Shown: one piece after another, positions 1-10,700 of the stretch
Numbering within the stretch: the stretch's first letter is position 1
How the letters are laid out: every line of letters starts with the position of its first letter
Source of the DNA: Zhuqueibacter pondensis
GTDB lineage: Bacteria > Zhuqueibacterota > Zhuqueibacteria > Zhuqueibacterales > Zhuqueibacteraceae
Direction: 5' to 3'
NCBI GenBank assembly: GCA_034505955.1
Contig: JAPDQK010000016.1
Location: forward strand, 40,001 to 104,000
DNA length: 64,000 bases
The notes under the pieces: model-generated
Told to the model about the DNA's origin: nothing
The model's database searches: none
What the model saw: the letters and a program-made list of their open reading frames with translations, nothing else
Translations under genes and position numbers: made by a program

Positions 1-3000
1 TTACCGTGGTATCGTTGCGGCCCGTGCTGAACATTCCGCCGCCTTTGGTGACCACAAAACGGACCGAGTGACCCGGAACGCCATTGCCGGCTCCGGCGCT
101 GCCATCAGTTACTTTGATCACAAGACTGGTTGCCAGAGTCATGCCGGCTTGGCCGCTCAAGCTGGTGGTGCCGGTCGCTTTCATCGAGCGCGCCGCATTG
201 GGTGTGGCACTGGCCACAAAAAGCATCGGTGAATTGGCGAGCGGAGCAGTCCCGTTGAAAGCGCGCACTTCGAGCTGATTGTTGAAAACGCCGGAGACCG
301 CGCCCAGCCTCCACGTCGCCTGGGCTTTGCCATTGGCATCGGTTAGCACGATTACCGAATCTTTATCATTGACCTTGCCTCCGCCGGCTTTCACCTTGAA
401 CTTCACTTCGGTGCCTGCAATCACATTGCCGCATTTATCGGTCACCCGTACCACTTGCGGTGCCTTAAGAACTGTATTGATCAAACTGAATAAACTATCT
501 CCGGAGACCTTGCTTAAAATCGCTGCGGCGCCGATTCGACCGGTGGCCGTAAAAGTCATTGGCGAACCGAGCAGGGAGGTTGCGGTTTTCGCGATCACCT
601 GATTGGTGCCAGGTTTCGAGCCGAGCGTCAGCTTGGTTTGGGCAAATCCCAAACTGTCAGTGGTCACTTTCATCGAATCGAGATTGCCCAATTTGCCACC
701 GCCTTTGGTCACAACGAAAATCACAAACTGGCCGCGAATACCAACTGCAAGGGAATCCGCCACTTTCACTTTGAACGGCTGCGCCAATGGCTCACATGCG
801 GGTCCAGCCTGATTGTTGCCGCCAACCATCACCAATTCTTTCAAGGGCGCGGCATTGACGGTGAACGTCAACACCGGATTAGGCAGCTTTTGTCCGTTAT
901 ACATAACATAAGCTTCCACGCGGTTGACTGCGCCGGGCGCCGGACCCAGCGTCAGAAAAACACTCGCCTGGCCGCTGGTATCGGTGGGAACCGTCACGCG
1001 CGTGCTGTCCTTGTTGAGCTTGCCATTTCCCTGCTTGATTTGGAAGATCACCGGATAACCGGCAATCTTTCTTCCATTGGGGTCAGTGACTTTTACCACG
1101 AGCGGTTTGCTTAAAACTACGCTTGCGGATCCCACGGTTGGCGCAGACACTTTCGTCACTTTGCCCGGTACCGCAGAGACCGCACTAAAAGTGACCGCAT
1201 TCAATCCGGTTGAGGTCACCTGGACGATATTGGTATCTCCGGCCACCGGACCAAGCGTCAACGTAACTTGCGCGGTACCAGCCGTATTCGTTTGCAGTGT
1301 GGCGCTCGTCAAATTCCCATTGAGCTTGCCTCCTCCCTTGGTCACGGTGAATTTGACTGTGCGGCCGGCGATGCCATTGCCATATTCATCGACAATTTTG
1401 GTAATCAATGGCGCCGCCAGCAACTGCCCGGCCGAGCCAATTTGATTATTCCCGCTGTGAATGACCTGGCGTTTAGCGGCAGCAGGATTGGCGGTAGCCG
1501 AAAAAGTCAACGGCGAACCGGTCAGGTTGGTGCTGCCGGCTTTCGCCTCCGCGCGCACAACTTGCGTCATGGCCGTATCACCCAACGTCCAGTTGACACG
1601 AACTTCGCCATTGCTGTCGGTATTGCGATAAATTTTGACGTCGTCGATCAAGAAATTGCTCGCACTGCCGGCGGTTTTGAAAAACAGACTGCGTGGTGTC
1701 GCCGCACCGTTGTTGGCGGTAATCACATACGGCATCCAGCTTGGTCCAGTTGCCAGCGCAGTGAGGTCAATCAGCTTTTCAACCTGGTTGCCGGCTGCAT
1801 CATTCAAAATCCAAACAACACGGCCGATGCCGCTGAGAACCTTTGCGTAGAAAATCAATGTGTAGCTGCCGGCCGCCGGGTAATTCAAGATCTGCGACAC
1901 GCCGACGCCGGCGCTGCCCGAATTCACTTGCAAACATTTCGTGCCGCTGTGTGGACTGGCAGTCGAAAGCGTCACTTCGCTGCCGGCAGGAGAGCCTTCC
2001 AGAGTCCAATTGAGCGGCAAATTCGTACCAGGACTGGCACTTTCAAATCCATCATTTTTGATGGCGAGATCCGGACTCAAACTGCCGCCACCACGGATGA
2101 TACGAAAATCCACCGGGAAATTGGGAACCGGCTGGCCGGTGCTCGTGGTCACTTTTGCAACTAATGGTGCTGGCAGTGCCGTATGGACCGTGGCACTTTG
2201 TCCATTCCCACCGGTTGTCGCCAGATTGGCCGCAATTCCCGCGGTCGTCGTGGCGGTGAATACAATCGGCGAACCAGTCAATCCAATACGGGCCTCCACT
2301 GTATTGGTTGGCGAGTTATTTCCCAAAGTCAAGGTAGTCGCGGCAATGCCACTGACATCGCTAAAGCTCGTGTACTCACTGAGTGTGCCATTGCCCGTGG
2401 TAACCACCCAGGAGACCAGTTCTCCGGGTGCACCGTTACCTTTATCATCCTGAACCATAACCTTGAAAGGCTGTAACACCTGGCCGGCGGGTCCGGATTG
2501 ACCATTGCCGGCATTCATGGTGATCTTGGTGGCCTTGCCGCCGCTCGCTGTTGCCGTAAACGTGACCGGCTGAAGTTTCCCATAACTTGCCTGAATCGTC
2601 ACGCCCCCGGCCTTGTCGCCCAGGACGACGCTGGCACTTGCCAGGCCCTGGGTATCAGTGACAAAGCCGGTTTCTTCCTTGCCACTGGGAATATAACCCG
2701 GATCCGCGGTGATCAGAATTTTATCCAAACGCAGATCTTCATAACGCACACCAAAAGTAATTTGATACGAACCGGTGGTGAAATTGAACGTTCTTGGATT
2801 GAATTGCGGCGCGGCCGCGGTGCCGTTGCCACGCTCAGAAATCAGATCCCAAGTCCAGGCCGTTCGAATTTGATATTTGAAAACATCATAGATGAACGGG
2901 GTGCTGTTGTTGATGCGGATGTCCCAACTCCCAGCGGGTAAGGTCGGCTTCAGACTTCGCGTCCAGATGTAATATGTGCCACTCTGCTTGATCTCGAAGG

Positions 3001-5494
3001 AAAAGACGGCCGAAGCATCCCGAGTCTGCCCGATGGGATAAACGATATATTTGCCACCGCTGGCCTCGGCATCGTTACGAATTTCGAGCGGAGCATTAAA
3101 TTGGGTTTCCTCTGCTTCCAGACGAATATTACCATCCGGGGAGGGCGGCAACGTAATCTTGGCGGTACCGGCAGTGACGGTAAATTTCACGAATGCGCCG
3201 ATCATCGGGTTGTCGAAACTGTCGATCAAAGCCACCTTCAAGGGCGCAGGCAAAGTCTGATTGATCGCGCCCACCTGATTGTCGCCCGACACCTTGCTGA
3301 GTGATTTCGCACCACCGGGAGCAGCCGCTGCATTGAATTCATCCAGCGCATTCTTCTCCCCCAAGGCACCCTGCAACATAAAGCCGGCGTACAAGCCATT
3401 TTGCAATCGCGCCGGATCGCTCAATACCCGATCGAACACACCGTCCACGTACACATAGAAATAGCGGATATTATTTTGGTAGACGATTTGGACATTGATG
3501 CGAGACCCGGCTCGCGGCGGGGTCGGGCATTGCGAAGCTCCTTCTTCGATGATGCGCTCGAGGCGGCCAAAGCGCACCAGCCACAAGCGCGTGCGATTGC
3601 CACTCGGATCACCAATCACGGCACCGTTGTAGCGCTGAATCAGGTAACCATTGGTGGTCGAGGTCGGGCCATCAGCCATTAACAGAATGCCGCTGCCACT
3701 GATTCCTTGTGTGGTCGCATTCGGCCCATATTTGACCGTGACATCGACGGTATTTTTGCACTTCTTCAAAACCGCAACGCTCCAAAGCTCCGCGGTGGCG
3801 ATATTTTGCGCCGTATTGTTGCGGATTTGCAGATTGGTCAGATCACCTCCCCAATCGCTGCCGAGATCACCGTTGCTGCGATTGAAAGTATCCTTATAGG
3901 ATACCAGTGCGACGGTAGTGCCGGAAGCTTCATTGGAGAGGCCGGAAACATGGCCGGCCTCATCAGAGGTCCGCATCGCAAAATAATAAGTCGTATTGCT
4001 CTCCAGACCTCCGACGGTTAGATGCTCGGTGGTACCTGCGACACTGGGCGGAATGACCTCTGTCACCTGGGTGGCGTTGTTGAAATCGGCATCGCTCAAA
4101 ATATTGCTGGTGGAGTAACGAATATCATAGTGCGCGGCTCTGCCCAGATCGCCATCATTGCCAGGCGCGGTCCATTGCAACACGACGGTGGAATAGCTGG
4201 TCGAGCTCACGCGCAGATCCGTCACTCGACCGGGTGCCTGGGTGTCATGGGTGTTTGCACAATAGAAATATTCAACACCGTTGGAAGTATTCCCGTTGAT
4301 CATAATCCCGCAGAACGGACCATTATAGCGCTTCAGCGGATCGTTGAGCACCGCCATCGGCTCGCCGTTTTGCAGGATCGTAAAATGATGTCCCTGGGCA
4401 TCAGAACTGATCTCCGCCCGCAGGACGTCACCAACCCTGGGGTTGGCAAAACCCTGCGCCTCGGCGATTTGTTTTGTCACCACGCCATCTTCGATCATCC
4501 ACATTCTGAGCCGGTCATAATTATGGAAGATGAGATAGCCGCTGGCCGAGGCATCAGCACGGTTTAACATCAACGCCATTCCAGTGAAGGAACGGCCGAC
4601 TAAATCCGAAAGTGCTCCATAGGAAAATTCGACCACGGTGGGATTGACCAACGCGTTACAGACCGCCAAAAAATAGTCCCAAGTATCATCGTGCGACGTG
4701 TTGATCAATTGATCGTCCTGAATCCTGAAGGCAGAGTTTGCAGTCCAATCGGAGCCGAGCTCAAATCGGCTGAACCCATCAGTAAATTCCGAAATGCCCT
4801 CGACAAAATATCCTTTGATGGCGCGATACCATTCCTCCGCCATCAGCTCATAGCCCTGATCATTCGGATGTTTATCATCCGCCATCAAATTGTCCTGCCA
4901 ATTTCCAAATTCTTTGAACCGGGCATTGATATTGACCAAAAAGACTTGAAAATCAGGTGCGTTCCTGGAAGCGACAATGTCGGGGAGCAATTCGTTGAGT
5001 TGATCGGTCTCCGCATCGAGATGATCACGCCGAGGCAGGGTGGTGGAGAGGAAAATTTTGACCACCGGCACCTGGGCATGAATGCGGTCAAGCAATGAGG
5101 CGATGGAATTGGCAACTTGCTGCGGCGACCGGCCCAGAGAAATATCATTGGTACCGATCTCCAACAAAACCATCTCAGCCGGATTTTGCGCCAGGTAGCT
5201 CTCCACCTGCAGATCGGTGGTGCGAAAGCCGCCGTGACCTTCATGATCCGTATCCGGGAATCCACTGCCCCCCTGAAGCGAGCCAACAAAGTCAAAACTA
5301 ATCTTGTCATTTGCCAGTTTTTGATACAGATAATAACGATAGCCGCCCTGATGCGAAGACCCATCGCCATCGGTGATCGAATTACCCAGCGGCATAATCC
5401 TGGTTTGCGCCAACGCTTCCCCTGCCAACAGAACGGCACAGCCAAAAAGCACCCAACATACTCGAGTGCGGATTTTTGAATTGATGCGAGCCAT
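1..5494 (-). CDS. Giant secreted SGNH-hydrolase protein with LamG-like, Fn3 and Ig-like repeats (3' end outside window)
   Basis: The minus-strand frame is open from an ATG at 5494 to the window edge (about 1831 codons, no stop), so the C-terminus is missing. I checked the frame at several points. Residues 1-30 form a signal peptide ending ALA-Q. An SGNH/GDSL esterase domain follows: GNSITDG (Ser39), Gly-rich HGGF near 87-90, GTND (Asn116), and a DxxH block (Asp206, His209). Next come a LamG-like domain (about 238-420), an Fn3 domain, a second LamG-like domain, a first Ig-like repeat, a CBM-like module starting IRLEAE, and further Ig-like (BIg1/invasin type) repeats, one carrying a CBM4-like insert. 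About eight Ig-like repeats are visible. Order and sequence track the 7.7-15.7 kb protein, so a T9SS tail is expected but not seen. GGAG lies just before the start. Probable role: a secreted or surface esterase acting on glycans; the substrate is unknown. Confidence 0.85.
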   Translation of the reverse strand, partial: MARINSKIRTRVCWVLFGCAVLLAGEALAQTRIMPLGNSITDGDGSSHQGGYRYYLYQKLANDKISFDFVGSLQGGSGFPDTDHEGHGGFRTTDLQVESYLAQNPAEMVLLEIGTNDISLGRSPQQVANSIASLLDRIHAQVPVVKIFLSTTLPRRDHLDAETDQLNELLPDIVASRNAPDFQVFLVNINARFKEFGNWQDNLMADDKHPNDQGYELMAEEWYRAIKGYFVEGISEFTDGFSRFELGSDWTANSAFRIQDDQLINTSHDDTWDYFLAVCNALVNPTVVEFSYGALSDLVGRSFTGMALMLNRADASASGYLIFHNYDRLRMWMIEDGVVTKQIAEAQGFANPRVGDVLRAEISSDAQGHHFTILQNGEPMAVLNDPLKRYNGPFCGIMINGNTSNGVEYFYCANTHDTQAPGRVTDLRVSSTSYSTVVLQWTAPGNDGDLGRAAHYDIRYSTSNILSDADFNNATQVTEVIPPSVAGTTEHLTVGGLESNTTYYFAMRTSDEAGHVSGLSNEASGTTVALVSYKDTFNRSNGDLGSDWGGDLTNLQIRNNTAQNIATAELWSVAVLKKCKNTVDVTVKYGPNATTQGISGSGILLMADGPTSTTNGYLIQRYNGAVIGDPSGNRTRLWLVRFGRLERIIEEGASQCPTPPRAGSRINVQIVYQNNIRYFYVYVDGVFDRVLSDPARLQNGLYAGFMLQGALGEKNALDEFNAAAAPGGAKSLSKVSGDNQVGAINQTLPAPLKVALIDSFDNPMIGAFVKFTVTAGTAKITLPPSPDGNIRLEAEETQFNAPLEIRNDAEASGGKYIVYPIGQTRDASAVFSFEIKQSGTYYIWTRSLKPTLPAGSWDIRINNSTPFIYDVFKYQIRTAWTWDLISERGNGTAAAPQFNPRTFNFTTGSYQITFGVRYEDLRLDKILITADPGYIPSGKEETGFVTDTQGLASASVVLGDKAGGVTIQASYGKLQPVTFTATASGGKATKITMNAGNGQSGPAGQVLQPFKVMVQDDKGNGAPGELVSWVVTTGNGTLSEYTSFSDVSGIAATTLTLGNNSPTNTVEARIGLTGSPIVFTATTTAGIAANLATTGGNGQSATVHTALPAPLVAKVTTSTGQPVPNFPVDFRIIRGGGSLSPDLAIKNDGFESASPGTNLPLNWTLEGSPAGSEVTLSTASPHSGTKCLQVNSGSAGVGVSQILNYPAAGSYTLIFYAKVLSGIGRVVWILNDAAGNQVEKLIDLTALATGPSWMPYVITANNGAATPRSLFFKTAGSASNFLIDDVKIYRNTDSNGEVRVNWTLGDTAMTQVVRAEAKAGSTNLTGSPLTFSATANPAAAKRQVIHSGNNQIGSAGQLLAAPLITKIVDEYGNGIAGRTVKFTVTKGGGKLNGNLTSATLQTNTAGTAQVTLTLGPVAGDTNIVQVTSTGLNAVTFSAVSAVPGKVTKVSAPTVGSASVVLSKPLVVKVTDPNGRKIAGYPVIFQIKQGNGKLNKDSTRVTVPTDTSGQASVFLTLGPAPGAVNRVEAYVMYNGQKLPNPVLTFTVNAAPLKELVMVGGNNQAGPACEPLAQPFKVKVADSLAVGIRGQFVIFVVTKGGGKLGNLDSMKVTTDSLGFAQTKLTLGSKPGTNQVIAKTATSLLGSPMTFTATGRIGAAAILSKVSGDSLFSLINTVLKAPQVVRVTDKCGNVIAGTEVKFKVKAGGGKVNDKDSVIVLTDANGKAQATWRLGAVSGVFNNQLEVRAFNGTAPLANSPMLFVASATPNAARSMKATGTTSLSGQAGMTLATSLVIKVTDGSAGAGNGVPGHSVRFVVTKGGGMFSTGRNDTTV

Positions 5495-5570
5495 TTCTCC
5501 TATCTACCCTTGCCTGACAATGTTTTCAATCCTGAACGAAAAAAACAAAGTGCCTGCGGGTACAGCCTAA

Positions 5571-7331
5571 TTAATCCTTCTTGCCCGCAAAATACAGCAC
5601 GACCCCCTCACGTTGAAAAACGGAAACTTCCGGGTTCACCATCTCAAGAGACGGCTGCCACCCAAAGCGATTGACAAAATGAAACTGAGCAACCAGACGA
5701 TAGCCGGAATCCGGTGCCTGGAGAGCAGCCAGTGTCTTCTCTTGCAGATAATTAACCAGCACGACATAATCCGGCTGGCGTTTCCGGACCTCATCACCGT
5801 TTGAAATGAAACCGGCAGGCCTTTCACTCAAGGCGATCGCCATGTCATACCATGCGAGGTAAGGTTGCTTTCTTACGGGAAAGCCGAAACGCCCCAGCCA
5901 GTGCTCGAGATTGATGATGGCCTGACGAACTTTTTGATAGGCGTGGTTGTGTGCCAAATTGTCCCGCCAATGCTTGGCGAAATCATAATGTCCCTGGTCG
6001 GTGCGAACAAAGTGGACATGATATTTCTCCTTTGATACCACCGGCCCTCGTTTCAACATTTCAATGGTGGCATTGGCCGGAACATGTTGCTCAATCCATT
6101 TGCTCGCCTGGAGGCGGGAATCATTCGAGAATTGCAAAATCAACGCGAGCGTATAAAAGAACGAATAAACGACAATGGCTCCGATCCCGGCTTTTACAGC
6201 AAGACCGAATCGTGGTGGCAAAGCCCGCTGCAAGTCCATCCCGGCCTTTGCAGCCAAAATCAACAACGGTGGAAAAAGCAGAGGAAGATAAATATCCACA
6301 ATGTATTTGGAGCCAAAGATGAGGTAGTACGGCAAAAAAGTAGCGAGCAGCCAAAGAATCGCTGCAGAGTTACGGCGCCGCGCCAGTAAGAACAGCCCAT
6401 GGGCCAACCCGGCAAGTGCAGCGATAAACAAGGGCCAGCCGAGTCCAGATTTCATATATTCGAGCATCAGGATATACGAAGAAATCTGCCTTGGCTCATC
6501 ACGGGAAGCATTAAAAAACAGTTCGCGCGTGTATCCATCGCAAAACTCGAAGAAAGAAAATACGAGCGTCGGGTTGGCCACTACAAAACCGGTGATCACG
6601 AGCAACACCGACCACAGGAGTTTGCGGATTTGCAACCCTTCCCGGCGTAAAAAATGAGACAAAAGAAGAGGAAACAAAATGAGAACCCGATCAGTTTTGA
6701 CACCAATCGCCAAACCGGCCGTGAGCGCAGCCAGAACATACCAGCGCCGGTTGCCCTGCTTCCAGATCAACAAGCCAAACACGCAGGAAAGCCAATACCA
6801 AAAATTGCCCGGCGCATCCACTTTGGCAAAATGCGCAATCCCGACAAAGGACATGGAAACGGTCAAGAACAGGGCGGCAAGATAACCGACCTGTTTGTCA
6901 AACAAGCTGGCGCCAATGAAAAATGTGAAAGCCACCACCAGCATGGACATGATCGCAGCGATCACCCGGGCGATTTGAATGGTGCGGGCCTGTTCGCGCT
7001 CATACTGTTGCGCACAAGCCAGGGTATCATTTTCGACAGGTTTGGGATCAAAAAGACGACCGTAGATTTTTGCCGGAATGATCGCGCCCACTGCCACGGT
7101 GTAATAATGCAAACCACCGTAGGCAAAATAATGTGGATTCAACGTGCGATTTGCAACCATTTCCATCGCACGCTCGGTCACCTCGTCCGGATTCCAGATA
7201 TTGGGCGCACCCCAGCGATTACCCCAAAGATTCAACACCAGACTAAAAAGCAAAATAACCGGCAGCATCCGGTAATCCGCGAGGCTTTGCCGCCATCTCT
7301 TTCGCACTGCTCTCGTTGCCGACTTTACCAT
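5571..7331 (-). CDS. GT39/ArnT-like membrane glycosyltransferase
   Basis: A multi-pass membrane protein of about 586 aa resembling the dolichyl-phosphate-mannose mannosyltransferase/ArnT superfamily (PF13231/PF02366 type). After a short basic N-terminus and the first membrane segment it has the hallmark acidic loop NPDEVTER. About ten further hydrophobic segments follow, then a soluble C-terminal region. Members transfer a sugar from a polyprenyl-phosphate donor to lipids or proteins on the outer face of the inner membrane; donor and acceptor cannot be read here. The frame extends upstream to a GTG at 7367, but the ATG at 7331 gives the more typical cytoplasmic start; neither has a good Shine-Dalgarno. 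It lies between the two giant surface proteins in the same orientation, 76 bp before the SGNH protein, so it could glycosylate them. That is inference. Confidence 0.8.
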   Translation of the reverse strand: MVKSATRAVRKRWRQSLADYRMLPVILLFSLVLNLWGNRWGAPNIWNPDEVTERAMEMVANRTLNPHYFAYGGLHYYTVAVGAIIPAKIYGRLFDPKPVENDTLACAQQYEREQARTIQIARVIAAIMSMLVVAFTFFIGASLFDKQVGYLAALFLTVSMSFVGIAHFAKVDAPGNFWYWLSCVFGLLIWKQGNRRWYVLAALTAGLAIGVKTDRVLILFPLLLSHFLRREGLQIRKLLWSVLLVITGFVVANPTLVFSFFEFCDGYTRELFFNASRDEPRQISSYILMLEYMKSGLGWPLFIAALAGLAHGLFLLARRRNSAAILWLLATFLPYYLIFGSKYIVDIYLPLLFPPLLILAAKAGMDLQRALPPRFGLAVKAGIGAIVVYSFFYTLALILQFSNDSRLQASKWIEQHVPANATIEMLKRGPVVSKEKYHVHFVRTDQGHYDFAKHWRDNLAHNHAYQKVRQAIINLEHWLGRFGFPVRKQPYLAWYDMAIALSERPAGFISNGDEVRKRQPDYVVLVNYLQEKTLAALQAPDSGYRLVAQFHFVNRFGWQPSLEMVNPEVSVFQREGVVLYFAGKKD

Positions 7332-7733
7332 CAAAAAATCGTTCGCAAAAAAAGAAGGGATGCACACAAATCAAGGTAGAAGCCCATCCCTGGCTTCCCG
7401 GCATCCCTTAATGAAAATTCTATGCTTCCGAATCCTTCGGTTCCCACTCCATGCTCGTACTTCTACCACTCTTGTATACTCGTTCAGGGTGAAAATTTCA
7501 CTGCGATGTCTTTCAGGAGGCTGCGCCCGTAGGGAATCTTTTTCCGCATGACGTAATGCGTGAATTTCTAAAGTCTTACTTAATGCTGAAAAAGATTCCC
7601 TACGGGCGTAGCCTACGGACGCAGTCTTCCAGAATGACAGACGAGTTTGGTAGCATTCAAAAACTACCCTAACCCAGTATACATAGAGCAAAGCGTTTGT
7701 CAGCCTGCGCCATGCTCTGGGCGCCGTGTTTTG
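7332..7733. other. Intergenic region with a long inverted repeat
   Basis: About 400 bp without a credible gene. It contains the inverted repeat at 7518-7614 and a GAATGACA-type repeat tail near 7631. Short frames here are unsupported. Confidence 0.6.
7518..7614. repeat. 27-bp inverted repeat, ACGGGCGTAG palindrome family
   Basis: Left arm 7518-7544 and right arm 7588-7614 are reverse complements at 26 of 27 positions, separated by 43 bp. The arms contain CCCTACGGGCGTAGCC (one arm has a single change), which recurs in the palindrome at 55195-55249. It could fold as a long hairpin just past the 3' end of the 2658-aa gene, but there is no T-run, so I call it a dispersed palindromic repeat rather than a terminator. 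Confidence 0.75.
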
Positions 7734-10700
7734 TCACTTTGCCAACAACATCTTCTTCGTTGCCACAAAATCGCGGTGGCCGGACTGATCTTTGGCCTGC
7801 AGCCGGTAATGATAGATTCCAGAGGGCAACGGCCGGCCATTTTGATCCTTGCCGTTCCATACCACAGTGTGGTATCCCGCTGGACGCTGGCCATTGACCA
7901 GGCGCCGCACTTCCTGGCCGAGGCTGTTGTAGATTGACAACGTGACCACTGCAGCTCGTGGCAATTCAAACCGAATATGCGTGGTCGGATTGAACGGCAG
8001 ACGCCCGAAGGGGTTCGGATAATTCTGGCTCAGCTCAAAAGTCTGCGGCAACGTCACTTCGACCATGATCGGTCCATGCAGCGAAAGTTGCCCGTTGCCG
8101 TCGATGCTCTCGAGCTTGTAGTAATACCGGCGGCCAGCCTCGACCTGCTCATCGATAAAGCTGTATTCGCCATCCCGGCGCGACGCAATGAGCTGGGCAT
8201 TGATCCTCGCATATTTACCGAGCTCACTCTGACTGCGCAAAATATTGAAGCCGAGATTATTTCTTTCCGTGTCGGTTTTCCAATTCAGCAGTACCCGCTG
8301 ATTCTCAATCACGGCAGCGCTGAAGCTCGACAATTCCACCGGCACTTTGATCAACCAGGAGGCTTTTACCGTATCCTGCTGATCGAACACCAGCACTTCG
8401 ACGCCATGGAAAGAGGTTTTTGTCACCGCAGTATAAATGAACTCATACGAGTTGGTAAAAATGCCGGTAAACACGCCATCACGATACCAGCGATAACTCA
8501 GTACGTCGCCATCCGGATCATTGGCGACCACTCGCATGAGAAAACTGCCGCCGTTGCCGGGATTCTTGATCACGGTATCCGGATCTGAGATGCTGCGGTC
8601 CGGAGGCAACTGTCGCAAGATGCTTGGTGGCTGGTTGTTGTTCACGATATCAACATTCACCACTTCTTCATCGACACCGCCCTTGTTGTCTCTGGCAAAG
8701 AAGCTGAGTTCATAATGGCCGGCGCTATTCAGATCGGTCTGCCAGGTGAAGGTACGCGCCTGGCGATCGAAGGAAGCGCCTGCGGGCAGACTGCCGCCGC
8801 TGTTGTTCGCGTCATAGGTGAGCGGATCACCATCGGCATCGCTCGCCGTGATGTTGAAGCGGATGACGTCACCCTCCCGAGCAATCACATCGGGCACATC
8901 CAGGATGATCGGGAAATTGTTGTCAAACGCCGTGGCGTTGAAGACGATCGGCGAGCCGGCAAGGCCGGTTTTGACGGCTTTGGCCTGATTGGAGCCGGCC
9001 GAGGCCCCGAGTGTCCATGGTGCCGAAGCAATACCATTCGAATCGGAAACCACCGTTGTCACACCGCTGCCTTTAAAATTGCCGCCACCGCTGGTGACAA
9101 CAAATTGCACCTGCACGTTGGGCACGGGATTGTCGAAGCCATCACATACTTTGACTTGCAAGGGGAAATTTACGAGTTGGCCCTTGGTGCCACTTTGGTT
9201 GTTGGTGCGTGGCACAACCAGCATTTTCACGGCACTCGAAGGCTCTGCCAGTGCAGTAATGATCGCCGGTGAGCCGGCCAAGCCTTCTGCTGAAGCACGC
9301 ACTTTGCGCGGACCGCTTTTCTGGCCAAATTTGACTCTCACCGAAGCAATGCCACCGTTGCTTGTGACGACATAACTGTCCGTGAGCGTGCCTGTACCTT
9401 CAATCAGCTCAAAAATCACGCCAATGCCGTCCACACCATTGCCAAGCGGATCAACGGTCTGAACAACCAAAGGCTCTGAAAACGCATTCACATTGCCCGC
9501 AACAATCGGGGCTGTCACCCGCAAAGCAGAAGCGACATCCGGATTGGCTTGCGCCTCAAAGTCTATCGGCGAGCCGGACAAACTCGCGGCCTCAGCGCGG
9601 ACGACATTCAAGCTGGCTTCAGGACCAAGACGCCAGTTCACTTTGGCCTCGCCGAAAATATCGCTTGTGACAATCAGATTGCTCTGCTCGTTGATCAGGC
9701 CGCCACCGATGGAAATGCTGAATTTCACCGGCACACCGGATACCGGCCGATTGAAGCTGTCCAGCACTTTCACACCAATCGGTTTCGCTAAAATAACGCC
9801 AACGATTCCGGTCTGGCCCGTGCTGCCATCGATCATTTCCATTCTCGCAGCCGGAGAATTTTTCACTTGCTCCAGATAGAGCAACGGGGAATTGGACAAG
9901 TTCGTGGCGCTGATGCGAATTTGATTCTCTCCCACGGCTGGACCGCAAACATAAAAGACGCGTGCAAAGCCATCCTCATCAGTACGAACCTGCAATGAAT
10001 CGAGCAACTGGCCGGTTAGCGGATTCACCATTTTACCACCGCCGCGCTCGACCTTGTATTTCACCTCATAATTCGGCACACCGTTGCCATATCGATCACC
10101 GACCTTGACTGACAACGGAGCTGACAGAGCGGTATTGATGTTGCCCGTCTGACCATTACCACCGCCTTGAAGCAACGTTTGTGCTGTCAAGGGTGTCACT
10201 TTCACAGTCGCCCCGCGGGAAATCTCAACCGGCGGCACGCTGATCACATTGGCGGTGACCATTTTGGTCTCGGCACGTGTCGCAGTAAAATAACCTTGCA
10301 CGGTGCCATCCGCCTTGGTCGGTTCCGTCGGTTGGGTCACTTTGACGCCGTCACCGGAGACCACCAGGGTCACGGCCACGCCTTGAACCGGGTTGCCGAA
10401 TTGATCGCGCACGAAAACAGTAACCTGGCACCTGGTTGTGTTATCCGCCGGCAAAGTGGCGGGAACTGCCTGCACCGAGGAGGCATTGGCATTCGGCGGG
10501 CCGGCAGTTGCAAAGGCGACAAACTTGAGCGGTGAATTACGCAACTTGTTTACACCGTCGGTGGCACTGGCCTCCACTACTTGGCTATCCGGCTTGATCA
10601 CCGGCCCAAGATACCACGTAATTTTGGCAATACCCGTGGCATCAGTGTTGACAATTTTAGTACTCTCATCATTACCGAAATGCCCGGCGCCACGCTTCAC

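Noticed and set aside
4885..5445. 186-codon minus-strand frame inside the SGNH region
   Set aside because: Out of frame with the intact SGNH domain, which contains all catalytic motifs; its own translation is Trp/Arg-rich and protein-unlike.
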